This document shows, one piece after another, positions 1 to 11,214 of a stretch of 64,000 nt of DNA. The translations under genes were made by a program, and so were the position numbers. Below the pieces are notes generated by a model. It saw only the letters and a program-made list of their open reading frames with translations, was not told the DNA's origin and ran no database searches. This DNA is from Biscogniauxia marginata. Its lineage: Eukaryota > Ascomycota > Sordariomycetes > Xylariales > Xylariaceae. Location of the stretch: the NCBI GenBank assembly GCA_022695795.1, contig MU404094.1, positions 186,001-250,000 of the forward strand, written 5' to 3'. The first letter of the stretch is position 1, and the number at the start of each line of letters is the position of its first letter.

Positions 1-693
1 AAGTATATATATATCCATTCGCCTCTTATCCTATTAAACGCTTTATATATATAATATATTAAGTATAACACCCCATTATTTATTATTATTAATATATCAA
101 CTACCATCTAATTCATTAATACCGCCACAATTCAACTAGCCAATCAGATCCCTCCTTTTTACCCCAGACTTTCGCACTTAAAGCCAGATCCCTTGATAGC
201 CCTCGGTCGGCTCTAGGATGCACCTATATCAATCAATCACGCGTAATTCATAGCATTTAACCATATAAATTATTAATCTTTTCATTTTGCTATTAAATTA
301 TTATATTGCTGCAAAGTGTATACGCCTAATCCGTGCACGACAGTGTGGCTATTGTGGTAACGAGATTTATATAGATCGAGTTTAATAAGTTACGTACGTA
401 ATAACTTATATATATTTATTTTAGAAATTAATTTATAATTAATTTAATAATATAAATAAACGAAAATAAACTTTATAAATATATTATAAAATATTAATTA
501 TAAATCTTTTATTTATATATTTATTTAAAATTTAATATAAAAATATATATTAATTTTAATTTTAATAATTTTAATAATTTTTAAATTTATTTTTGTTTTA
601 TTTTATATAACCTTTTAATTTTTAAAAATAAAATAAAATTATAAAATTTATATAAAAACTTATAATTTTTTATTTATAATATATTTTATTAAT

Positions 694-2805
694 ATATCAC
701 ATAAGCGAGTAAATAAAACAAGCTCGCGAACGAAATTTTATAATTATTACATTTTTAATTATTAAAAATTATTTACGCCGCATTGAAATTAATTAATAAT
801 TCTTATTATTTAAACCGTTTTATTTAACTTTATATTTTAAAAATTAAATACCTTTTTTATATTAAATATTTAATTTCTTAAAACGTGATTTATATTATTT
901 AATTAAAAATTAATATACTTATTATTATTTTTAAAACGCGTAAAACTATAATTATATTTTTATTTTTTATTTTTTTATTTTTTTATATTAATTAATTTAA
1001 TTTAATAATCGAAAATACTATTTAAAACTCGAATTAATCGTGTTATTACTTATAAATAACGTTATTTAAATATTAATTTTTATTAATTATTAAAAATTTA
1101 CGATATTTCTAATATTATATTATAATGACAATTTAAAAGTATATTTACGCGATTAATTATTATATTAAATTTTTAAAAACTATAATTATTCGACGTATTA
1201 TTAATTTAAATAATTAATTATTTTTTCCTCGTTTTTATTATATTATCGAGATAATAAATATTTTATTACGCGACCGCGACGCGAAATACGTCAAATAAAA
1301 TTAAGTTTTTAATTTTATACGGCGATAAAAAAACCTTTTAAACGCGTTTAAATAAACGAATTAATTACTAAAAAGCTTTTTATAAAAGTTTAAATATATA
1401 TTAAAAATAATATAAATTAATACGTAATATAATTACAAAATATAATATTTAAAAAGAAAATATATATAATTTTAACGAGATAAAGTTTATAATCGAAATA
1501 ATTATTAAAATTAATATAATAATAATAAATATAAAACGATATAAACAATTATAATAAACTTAATAAAATAATTAAAAAAATATATCGTTTCGTAATATCG
1601 CGATAACTTATTATTATTAAAAAGTAAAATTACGATGTTAAATAATAATTAAATTATAAATAAACTTAATATAAACTTTATAAAGCATTTTTATAAATAT
1701 ATAAAAAAGAAAACGAAAAAAACTACGCGTTTCTTAATTTTAAATAATTACGAAAATTATTATTATAAAAAAAATATCGTTATACTTTATATATTTAATT
1801 ATTCGTTATATAAGTTTTAACTTTTTAATTTCGTATATTTTAATATTTTAAAATAAATATATAATAATTATTTATAAGGTTTAATAAATTATTATTATAT
1901 TTATATTATAAAAAAACTTTTTAATTAACTTTATAAAAGTTATTATTATTATAATAATTATTTTAAATATATAAACTAAATTTCGCGTAATTAAATTATT
2001 TTTTTTAATTTTAAAAAAGTTATTATTATATTATTATATTATTATTATATATATATAAAAAAAAATTTTTCTTAACCTTAATATAAATTAAGTGTTTTAA
2101 AAAGTTAAAATATTTATAATAACTTATAAAGTGTTTTTATAATTTAATTATATTACAAATAAAATTAAAAAATATTAAAAAAGTTTTTTTATAAACATTA
2201 TAAATATTTATAATTAATTTATAAAAACTATTTTAATATTAATATATAAAATGTTTTTATTACAAAATAAAATTACTCGTTTTTGAGAAATAAATTATAT
2301 TTTTAATAAGCGACGTAAAATTAAAAATAAATAATTATAAATAAGAAAATTATTTAATATAAAAAAAGTAACTTTATAAGTTAAAAAAATAATATTATAA
2401 TTAATAATAAAAAAAGAAAACCTTAAAAAAAGGTAATAACTAAGTAAAAACGATATAATATATATAATTAATAATATTTATATAATAAATAAAAAGATAT
2501 TTAATAATTTTAATTTTAAGGAGTTATAATTAATTTTATTTATTATTTATTATTTATTATTTATTATTTATTATTTATTATTTATTATTTATTATTTATT
2601 ATTTATTATTTATTATTTATTATTTATTATTTATTTTAATTTTAAAGAGCTTTAACTCGAAAAATATAATGAATTAAATAATATAAATTACGTTTTAAAA
2701 AACTAAATAAAACGGTTCGAATAATAATAATTAAAAATGTGATAATTATAAAATTTCGTTCGCGAGCTTATTTTGTTTACTCGCTTATATAATACGTTAA
2801 TATAA
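694..2805. mobile_element. Degraded DNA transposon with long terminal inverted repeats
   Basis: The left end (about 699-765) and the right end (about 2725-2795) are inverted copies that match almost base for base over about 65 bp, including the blocks ATAAGCGAGTAAA and AAGCTCGCGAACGAAATTTT. A weaker inverted match continues inward to an AAACCGTTTTATTTA-like block (about 813 on the left, about 2702 inverted on the right). A length near 2.1 kb with long TIRs suits a class II element, for example of the Tc1/mariner or pogo type. No transposase frame survives, so the superfamily is a guess. A partial second copy lies at about 61706-62787. Confidence 0.7.
2533..2634. repeat. Heptamer minisatellite (TTTATTA)n
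   Basis: About 14 perfect copies of a 7-bp unit, TTTATTA in one register, lie inside the degraded DNA transposon just upstream of its right inverted repeat. The array is uninterrupted, unlike the surrounding mutated sequence, so it probably expanded after the element decayed. No coding or regulatory role is visible. Confidence 0.9.
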
Positions 2806-3054
2806 TAATAATAACGTTTTATTAAATCTTTTAAATAAATATTGTATTTTTAAAAAATATTAAAATTTATAAAATTAAAAATTTATACTTAAATATATAA
2901 AATATAATAATATTAAGTTTTTTATAATATTTTTAATTTTTATAAAATAATTATTTTTATAATTATTTAAAATTAATAAGCGTTTAAAACTTTATTTTTA
3001 ATTTTTAATATAAAAGTTAAAATGCTTTATATCATTTTATATTTATTATTATTA

Positions 3055-3512
3055 TGTGACGAACCTCCTTATATATTCCTAGTGTGACGAACCTCCCTGT
3101 GTATTCCTAGTTAGCTAACTTCACAGGTGAGTACATACTAGGTTTTCTTGTTTTGGAGGTAATAATGGATTAAGATTGGTTTAAGTGATTTATAATGTTT
3201 TGTTCGTTAAAGAGATTTTCAAGGTATTTTCATTATAATGTTAAAGAGTAATTATAATTTTAAATTAATAGCTAAAGAACTAAAATAAATAACTAAATAT
3301 GTAAGAAATTTCAATTTACTTATACTTATTCTTCTTAGTATATATTCCCCTTTTAAATTAATTGTTATATAAGGAGAATTTGTTTAAATCTAAGATTAAC
3401 TTAGATTCCATTTGTTGTGATTTAAGAGTAACTTAGATTATATCACGTGACGTCTCATTAAACAATAAAAACGGATCGTTTTACACTCACATTCTTAGTT
3501 CGTGTTTTAACA
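3055..3512 (+). mobile_element. LTR copy with a doubled 5' end
   Basis: A 28-bp piece with the LTR 5' end, TGTGACGAACCTCC, occupies 3055-3082. It is followed directly at 3083 by the same start again and then by a longer LTR running to about 3512 (end motif TTCGTGTTTTAACA). It belongs to the same family as the LTRs at 52081, 60064, 62788 and 63538. This copy is less AT-biased than its surroundings, so it may be a younger insertion into, or a recombination product with, an older copy. No internal gag or pol region is present. Confidence 0.65.
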
Positions 3513-3543
3513 CCCTTATAAGAAATCCTTTTAATATAGTTAG

Positions 3544-4250
3544 TTTATAACACTTAGTTAGTTAACTTTATAAGTAAGTATATACTAGGTTTTCTTAATT
3601 TAAAAGTAATAATGAATTAAGATTAATTTAAGTAATTTTATTGGTAGGTACATACGTAAGTAAAAGCAAATAACAATAAACGATATGAAAGATAAAGGTG
3701 AGACTAGTATAATATTAATGTTTAAAGAGGGAAAAGTCTACTTGAGTTATGCTGCTAAAGGCAGCTTATTTATACTTAAAGAATGTACCAGTTTCTATGC
3801 GGGGACCCAGCCTTTAGTTGTTAACTAACCATTAAATTTATAATATTTTATTTGTTAAAAAGATTTTAAAGTACTTTTATTATAATATTAAAAAATAATT
3901 ATAATTTTAAATTAATAATTAAAAAACTAAAATAAATAATTAAATATATAAGAAATTTTATCTTTTTTATACTTATTATTTTGTTTTTTATTCCTTATAA
4001 TTAGTATGTTAGATACCTTTAGATGAGTCTTATTTACACTTATTTATTCTCCACTAGATATTATTAGATGAGTCTTATTCATACTTATCCATTCTCCACT
4101 GGATACTGTTAAATGAGTCTCATCCACACTTATCTATATCACGTGACAATAGGTCGCTTTCCCCTTCAGGATCCATGTCCGACCCGGATGCAAGAAGAGT
4201 GAGAACAGTACCCCTGTCACTTGATTGCTTACCCTGGTTGGTTCGTGACA
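3544..4250 (+). mobile_element. LTR copy split by a small insertion
   Basis: The LTR family sequence restarts at about 3550 (TTAGTTAGTTAACTT), stops at about 3639, resumes at about 3834 and ends at 4250 with GGTTCGTGACA. Its outer half (about 4010-4140) carries three imperfect tandem units containing the words AGATGAGTCTTATT and CCACT-GGATA. These tandem units differ from those of the copies at 52081 and 60064. Only LTR sequence is visible, with no internal coding region. Confidence 0.65.
3639..3833. mobile_element. MITE-like insertion inside an LTR
   Basis: About 195 bp of normal-composition DNA interrupts the LTR exactly between sequences that are contiguous in the related copies at 60064 and 52081. 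The two ends form an imperfect inverted pair (TATTGGTAGGTAC at the left and GTTAACTAACCATTA at the right), and short AATTT-like direct repeats flank it. This fits a small non-autonomous DNA element. It shows little C-to-T decay, so it inserted after the host LTR had mutated. The family is not recognised. Confidence 0.45.
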
Positions 4251-5610
4251 TATTATATTAATTTAAATAATTATTTTAAATATAAACTTTATTTTATTAA
4301 AATTATATATATTTTCTTTTTAAATTTTAAATTTTATAATTATTTTACATATTAATTTAAATTAATTTTAATATATATTTAAACTTTCATATAAAGTTTT
4401 TTAATAATTAATTCGTTTTTTAAATATATTTATAATGATTTTTATTATTATATAAAATTAATAATTTAATTTTTTAACTTATTTTACGTTATATTTATAT
4501 AATAAAAGATTTATTATTATAATAATATAATTTAAACGAAAAAAAATATTATTTATTTAAATTAAAAATGTATTAAACGATTATTATTTTTTCGTAAAAC
4601 GTAAAATTTTAAGTATTTAATTTTATAATTAATTATATAAATATATAATTATTTTATAATAATTAATTTTTAAATAATATCGTTTATATTTAATTATATA
4701 AGTTATTTAAGTTTTTATTAATATTATTAAGTTTTAAAATAAATAAATTAATAACATTTTAAAAAATATATAAATATAAATTTACGTGTTTTAATAATAA
4801 AAATAAAAATATTATTTATAAATTAATTAATTTTAATATTATAAAAAATAGCTTATTTATTTATAAAGTATATTAAATTAATTAATTTATAATTTAATTG
4901 TTATAATATTTTATATTAAATTTAAAAATTTTTTAATTAAAAATTTATAATGCAGAGTTATAAAGGTACGTACTTTAAATATATATTAATAAATATATTA
5001 AATAAGGGGGAGTTATAAATATAATTAATTATAATTTTATTATAATTACTTTTTCTTATTATTATTTATTTTAATATATATTTTTCATTATATAATCTTT
5101 AAAACTTTATTTAATAATATTAATTTATTTAAATTTAAAATAAATTTAAAATATAATTAATATAATTATAAATAAATAATTATTTTTAAAAAGTTTAATA
5201 TATAAAAATATTTTATTTTATTTTATTTTATTAATTATATTATATAACTTTTTTATAAATAAATTAACTTTTATAATTATTATAAAATATTAATATAATA
5301 ATTATTTAATTTATTATATTTATTTTTATATTTTAAAATTTAAATACTTTTTATATAAAATATATAATTATAATTAATTAATTAAAAAATAAGATTATAA
5401 TATTAATAATAATTAAATAATAATTAAGTTTAATATAAATTTTATAAAATATTTTAAGTTTTTTTTTTAATTTTTTAAATAATTATAAAATAAATAATTA
5501 ATATAATTATATTTTTTATATTTTTTAATTATTTATTATATAAATTTAAAATTTATTAATTAATTTTTAATTATATATTTAAAAAAGTTTTTTAAATATA
5601 AAATTTTATT

Positions 5611-5870
5611 AATATGTTTTATAAATAAGTAAACCACTTGATTTTTTATATAAAATCGACTTTTTTAAAAATTTATAACTTGACGCATAAAAATCGTAAA
5701 AATCTTAGACCTTTTTTTAGTTATATAATTATATAATTAATTAAAAAGGTTCGAGGTTTTTACGATTTTTACGCGTAAAGTTATAAATTTTTAAAAAAGT
5801 CGATTTTATATAGAAAATTAAATAACTTACTTGTTTATATGACTTACTCGCTTATAAAACACGTTATTAT
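5611..5870. repeat. Fold-back inverted-repeat element
   Basis: Two arms of about 120 bp face each other around a spacer of about 10-15 bp near 5738. Each arm contains TATATAAAATCGACTTTTTT, ATTTATAACTT and AAAATCGTAAAAA-type words, and the outer ends carry TTATAAGCGAGTAAG. The same arm occurs at 58437, 58609-59043 and 61381. This looks like a fold-back MITE, or two terminal repeats left after loss of the transposon body. Transcribed, it would form a very long hairpin. Confidence 0.7.
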
Positions 5871-6307
5871 TATTAAAAAACTTTAAAAATAAATATTATT
5901 ATAGTTTAATAACTTAGTTATATTAAACTTAATATTAAAATAATAAAAAGCATAATATTATATAAAATTTATATTTATATTAAAAAGTTTTTATAAAGTT
6001 TTAAAACTAAACTTTCTTTATTATTAATACACTTTTTTAATATTTTTATATCTTTATTTTTTATATATATAAAATTATAAAATATATTTAAAATAAATAA
6101 ATAATAATAATCATTATAATTAATTATAACTAATATAATTATTATTAAAATAATAAATAAATAAATTGTTATTATATTAATTATAAATTAATAAAATATA
6201 TTTAATTATTAAAATAACTTTAATAATTTTTTATTTAATTTTTAATGTTTTTATTAATAAACTAAGATTATAATATAAATAAACTAAAAATTAATTTTAA
6301 AGTTATT

Positions 6308-6396
6308 TAATTTTTATAAAGTTTATTATATTAAATAATTTAAAAAATTAATTTTTATAAAGTTTATTATATTAAATAATTTAAAAAATTAATTTT
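6308..6396. repeat. 41-bp tandem duplication
   Basis: A 41-bp AT-rich unit beginning TAATTTTTATAAAGTTTATT is present twice without mismatch (6308-6348 and 6349-6389), followed by the start of a third copy. The perfect identity inside a heavily mutated block points to a recent duplication. No function is evident. Confidence 0.85.
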
Positions 6397-6510
6397 TAAT
6401 AAATATTATAATAAATATTATATTATATTATATTAATTTAATAATATAAAAAATCTTTATTTTTAATTGATTTTAATAATATTAATTATATTAAGTCATT
6501 TTAAATTATT

Positions 6511-7620
6511 TCGAGCCGCTGCGCTTTGCGCGGCTTTAGTCAGCTTGTATTTACATATTTATATATATATTAAAAACATTATACAACTCCCAAAAATGTC
6601 CACCCCCCACAGTAACAGCACCAGCGGCAGGCGTACTTACCCCTCGGCGCCGGGCGCGCAGATCCAGGCCGAGCTACGGAGTAATAGGCGGTTCCATATC
6701 GACAACCGCAGGGGCATATCGACGCGGAGCCACCGTTTTTCAGCACCAGCGCGCCAGGTGTGTACACAGCGGGAGACTGCGCCACGATGATCAAGGCGGT
6801 CCCGACGGCGACTATAATGAGGCGCCCGGACTGGCATACGTATTACAAGTAAAAAGCGATGTCGAAGAGTAATAACTAAGTAGATAGATAAATAAGCGGA
6901 TAAACCTTTAATAAAAAAGATTTATTTAATTATTTAATTATAAATTATTAAATATTTTAAAAGGTAATAATAAAGTAATATAAATATAAAAGCCTTTTAA
7001 ATTAATTAATAATATTATAAGGTATTTATTTTTAAAACTTTTTATTATATAAAGTTGATATTAATATATATTAAGCTTTTTATTTAAAAAAAAAAAAAGG
7101 CCTAAAAAAGAAAACCCAAACCACGGCCCCTATCCCCGTAGTTCTTAGTCTTCTTCTAGGCCCAGCCTACAGATTCTTCTTATCACAGCCGTCTGTAGCT
7201 ACTGCGCCCCCTGCGGGTACTTAGTTTGCGACACCCCTCGTCGGGGACTGCGGGCCCTGTTTGCCGTCTGGTCCGGTTCGTCATGGGCACTTTCGGTGAG
7301 TGCCCGGCTCGAACCCAGGGTAATCCGGTCGTTTCTGAGGCAAAACATTGTTTGATCGTTTGCCAGGTGAGCCACTCTTCTTGGAGCTGCGGTCCCGACC
7401 CGGCTGCCGGCTGTTGGGAAATCTATATATTATTTGGGCATATATGCCACCTTAGGATGCACGGGATACGTACCTGTGGCAGAATACGGGTTTTCTTTTT
7501 TTTCTTTTTTTTTTTCTTTGTTCCGGGTGAGGCTCCTCTCGCCGAGTACCCATGTAGAAGTCGGAATAAAGGGGAATTGGCATAGAGGGATTATATAAGT
7601 AGGGCTGAGCAAATGTCACG
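6511..7620. other. Non-degraded patch, no convincing gene
   Basis: GC-rich DNA resumes here, mainly at about 6590-6840 and 7110-7480, separated by an AT-rich stretch at 6860-7085. Short open frames exist (for example 6467-6790) but lack homology that I recognise and overlap on both strands. A small hairpin (GCCGCTGCGCTTTGCGCGGC) sits at about 6516-6535, a poly-A run at 7087 and a polypyrimidine run at about 7494-7520. The patch looks like fragments of transposon or former intergenic DNA that escaped RIP. Confidence 0.5.
7290..7392 (-). repeat. tRNA-like / SINE-type relic
   Basis: On the minus strand the sequence contains TGGCTCACCTGG, which matches the internal RNA polymerase III A-box consensus at nearly every position. 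About 50 nt further on is GGTTCGAGCC, a good B box. The acceptor and T stems cannot be paired properly, so it is not a working tRNA. A tRNA-derived SINE head or a decayed tRNA gene is the likeliest reading, and coincidence is possible for motifs this short. Confidence 0.35.
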
Positions 7621-8523
7621 GATATGCATTTTTTGAGACTAGAAAGTAAATCCTTAAAAAAAAGGACGTGCCTCGTTTCGTTCCTCTTATTTCTATTTGA
7701 TGCTCTCTCTCTCCTTCTCATCCCCATCTCATCCCATCTCATTCCCGACCCCCTATGGCACATGTCGCCTCGCTCATACATATTATACCACCTCCCCATA
7801 ATCTTCTTTCTACTAACTCAACCTGCAGCGTCCGTATGTATGAATTGGGCATAATAAAATGGACAAGGAAGAAAAAGATAAAAAAAAAAAAAATTCTTTG
7901 GACTGAATAAGACTTGTCAAGTCCTAAATTTCTTCCTCCTCTATCTAAAAAAGCCGTCACCACCACACCGCGGCATCCAGGGGCTGGTAAACAAGAAAAA
8001 GAAAATCCCCTCTAAAAACACACTAAATTCGCCTACGCAATGACTTAAGTGAAAAGCAAAACCTGTGTATGTACCGTACGTAATGACAAGAGTGTAGAAA
8101 CTCCCTTTTTGACAGAAGTAAAGAAGGACTGGGAGGGGGTTGGTGGTGGTTATGAGTAATAGGAGGTAGGTAAATACATTCAGTCAATTAAATCATAAAT
8201 GGCCACTGGCAAGTTCGAAACGAAACAAAACAAAACATAAGAAAAAGGACAAAAATCCGACAAAACTAGGGTGGGGTATTAGAGAAAAAAACCAACAAAC
8301 ATAAAACCGGTGATTCCCATATATTCAATTCCCAACGCCGTCGTCCCATATGTTCGCTCGCATGAGAAGGTCTAGGTTTTTCTTTTTCTCCTTATTTACT
8401 TGTTTTTCATGTTCCACTTGAAGTATGTATTCTCATCGTGTCATGATAATTTCTCTTCCGTTCGACATCTGGCGTCCATAAAAAGATTTGTTCGCGACAG
8501 ATAAGGAAGGGGCCTGGGCTTCA
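7621..8523. other. Intergenic region, 3' side of the 853-aa gene
   Basis: No coding region found. The sequence is rich in poly-A and polypyrimidine tracts and would contain the 3' untranslated region of the minus-strand gene that ends at 8524. Confidence 0.6.
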
Positions 8524-11214
8524 TTAGGCATCTGAACCGATTCTGGATCTCTGTCGTCTCGTTCTGCGCATCGGGGAGGTGTTATGGCCATGGTCATTGT
8601 TGCCCGCCGGCTGCGTCACCATATCCTCCTTGAAGGATGATTGGAGCGCGTCGAGAAAATCTAGAACCTGCCCCTCGAATATGGGCTCCTCGGCGGCCTC
8701 GTATCGCGGCGGCCTGCTGTTTGTACTGCCGTGGGAGTACCGGCGCGCCGTGGGGCGTGTTCGTGGGATATCGAAGCTTATCTCGTCTTCGGAGGAAGAG
8801 TCGTCTCTTCTGTGGTCGTCTATTCTATGGTCCTCTCTTCTGTGATTGTCTGCATCATCTTCTTCTGAGTCGGAGTAGCTAAACGCGGGTATTCTGAGGC
8901 GTAGTGTCCTGCTATGCGACTCATATGGCGTAGACCGGCTCGAGCGAGAAGCTTTCCCGATGGAACGGGTATCGGCCGCGTCCGGGGTGAAAGCTGTCAT
9001 GTGAAAGGGGGTTTGGGGCCCTTTGGTCCGCTTTGTCTTTGGAGGGTGGGCTCTTGTAGCTTGCGGCGCGGCTGCGTCAAACATCCCGGGCAGCCCAGGT
9101 AACTGGAATCCCTCTGCACCATAGCCGGTGTTGGCGAAAAGCAGATCCTTTTCCTCCTCACCTCGGGCCCGACGCGGTGATGTATTCGAATCGTCCGATG
9201 AGACATAGTCGTCTATGTTGAACTCATTTTGCGTCTGTTGCCGGGTAGACTTCGCGCTAGATCGAATTGATGAATGTGTGCGCGTAGCCTTCAGGGATGG
9301 GGCTAGTACGGCACAGTCGGTTCGACTGTTATTAGCGGATATCGAGGTTATCGACGGGGAAAATGGGAAAATTGGTCCATTTTCGATCGATGTATTGGTA
9401 GTGTGTCCCGATTGGGGTCTAAATGGGTTAGAACTGTGAGTTGAGCCACCCGTCTCTGAGGTTAAGGACCAACGGCGAATGCTGCTAGTTCGTTCGGGAA
9501 TCGAATTTTCGATGTCAAAAGCGTTGATACTCTTGGTCGACAACGAAACGATACTTCGATTCCGGATGTGGTGACCTGATCTGTTGCCGGTGGATGGACG
9601 GTTCGGGGATGAGTTCATTTCTATATATGACAAGTTAGTAGGGAGGCCTCGAATATTAAAGATACTAGATATATCATCTTGGAGAGAACTGACGTGAGGG
9701 TTGTATGAGTTGGAGCGGGGAGTCGTGGATATGGGATGTACTCCCAAGTCGGCGCTTCGACAAATCATGCTCTCTTGACCTAGGCGGGGTCTGCGGTTCT
9801 ATTGTCCGTTGGTTGCTATCCATGTTTTCTTTGCTATTCGATCTCAGAAAATCCTGGCGATTGACACTCTTCGAAGGCGATTTCGAGACAGATATTGACG
9901 AAGTGTGTGATAATGACCTGCGTCTGGCCGAGTACTTGGCAGATTTAGGACGAGTTTCGCGGTCTGGCAATGTCTGCTCGGACTCGCTTCGGTTGTGATG
10001 AGAATGGGGCCTCGGGGTAGCAGGCTTCGTGGGTAAGGTTGAATCCCTTGCTTTCTTTGATGAGCTAACCTGCTTTCTGGGGGAGTCGGATTTCGCGAGG
10101 CTGCGGCTACTATAGTCTTCATGAGTTGCAGCAGCCCGAGCTTTCATCCTAAGAGAGTCGGGGAAATAATCGGGATCTGTCTCCTCTACACCTCCTCTTC
10201 TTGAAGCGCCCTCTAGTTGGTCGGATGAGATCATGTATGAAGGCAGGGACTGTCGTCGATTATCCTTTTCAGCCTTCCCAGAATGCAAGGGCTGCAGCGA
10301 TCCTCGGGACTTTTTTCTCCTGGGAAACGAACCATGACTGGTTGACTTGGCAGAGCTTGCCCGCAGATTAGATCCCATAGAACGGGATTTTCTTGATAAT
10401 CGAGGTTGGCCGTCTTCGGAGTCATCATCAGCCGCAGCCGTTAAATCCATACCAAACGACTTGGCGTATAACTCATCCGTCTTGGACAAAGCAGGAGGCG
10501 GCGCGGTTCCCATCATATTGCGATTGGCAACGTCCTCGCCATAGTTTCTTGCGCCGGTTGTCTCCACGCGGCTGTGAAAGCCGTACGGTCTTAGTGATGA
10601 TTGCGCGTCCAGTAGGTCAACAAACCCCTTCGTCGATGTCGTTTCACCTCCATTGATGCTGCGAAGTGAAGATGCACGATTGCGTGCAAAGGCGGGCGAT
10701 GGCGCACTATAAATCGAATCGGCAACTTCATCGTGACCAATTTGCAATTTTGATGGCAGTATAAAAGAGCCATATCGCTTCTTTAAAGTCGGTCGTAAGG
10801 AAAGCCTCGACCGTCCCGGTGCTGTGGCGGATATGGTTGCTGACCTACCAAATCCACTGGTTCCGTGGTCTGTCGACGCCGTTCCTGGGCGTCCAGTACT
10901 GCTGCTGTGAAGTCGGGGAACCAGAGGAGGTGGCGCGGAAGTCTCACTAAGATGAGTAACACTGGCCAAGTTTGGATGAGACTTCTGAAACTGCTCCAAG
11001 ATAATTTGGCCATTGCCGGCTACCGGGTACGTGCCTTGAAAATTAGGGGTTAGTTAGTGCAAGATATGCGAAGTAGGGAAGGATCATGAGTGTGTATACC
11101 TCGAATGGGAGGCATCGATGGTACCGTCGCATCGTATGCTTGCGCTTTGAGGACATCGGGATTATTCCGGGGTTCGGAGGATGGCTTCCTCGAGAGGAAG
11201 CTTAGTAGCCCCAT
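8524..11214 (-). CDS. Disordered Ser/Arg-rich protein, possible lipid-anchored N-terminus
   Basis: I do not recognise the family. Three exons join in frame: 11214-11100, 11034-9742 and 9677-8524, giving 853 aa. Intron 1 (65 nt) has GTATAC and CTAACTAACC signals. Intron 2 (64 nt, GTACAT...CAAG) is the choice that bridges the two open frames. The start was chosen because the first exon opens with MGLLSFLSRKP and runs in frame into a well-formed splice donor. That N-terminus resembles the N-myristoylated start of ARL2-type GTPases, with Gly2 followed by basic residues, so membrane anchoring is possible. The rest is low-complexity Ser/Arg/Pro with KRY and SRxS patches and an acidic cluster (SDSEEDD) about 130 residues before the C-terminus, typical of disordered scaffold or signalling proteins. 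There are no catalytic motifs or transmembrane segments. Confidence 0.75.

Larger units (their letters stand above)
1..6510. repeat. AT-rich RIP-degraded repeat block
   Basis: Almost pure A/T sequence broken by isolated CG dinucleotides, with no open reading frame of useful length on either strand. This is the usual look of transposons destroyed by repeat-induced point mutation in filamentous ascomycetes. Recognisable parts, listed separately, are a DNA transposon with long terminal inverted repeats, a 7-bp minisatellite, nested LTRs and a fold-back element. The composition changes abruptly near 6510. The RIP origin is inferred from composition and from paired copies of the same repeats at different stages of decay; dinucleotide indices were not computed. 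Confidence 0.85.

Noticed and set aside
7226..7585. 119-codon plus-strand frame
   Set aside because: It overlaps the tRNA-like relic and a polypyrimidine run that translates as poly-Phe; no motif.
9678..9741. Shorter 53-nt version of the second intron of the 853-aa gene
   Set aside because: The acceptor CGTCAG is attractive but leaves the wrong reading frame; the CCAAG acceptor (64 nt) joins the two open frames exactly.
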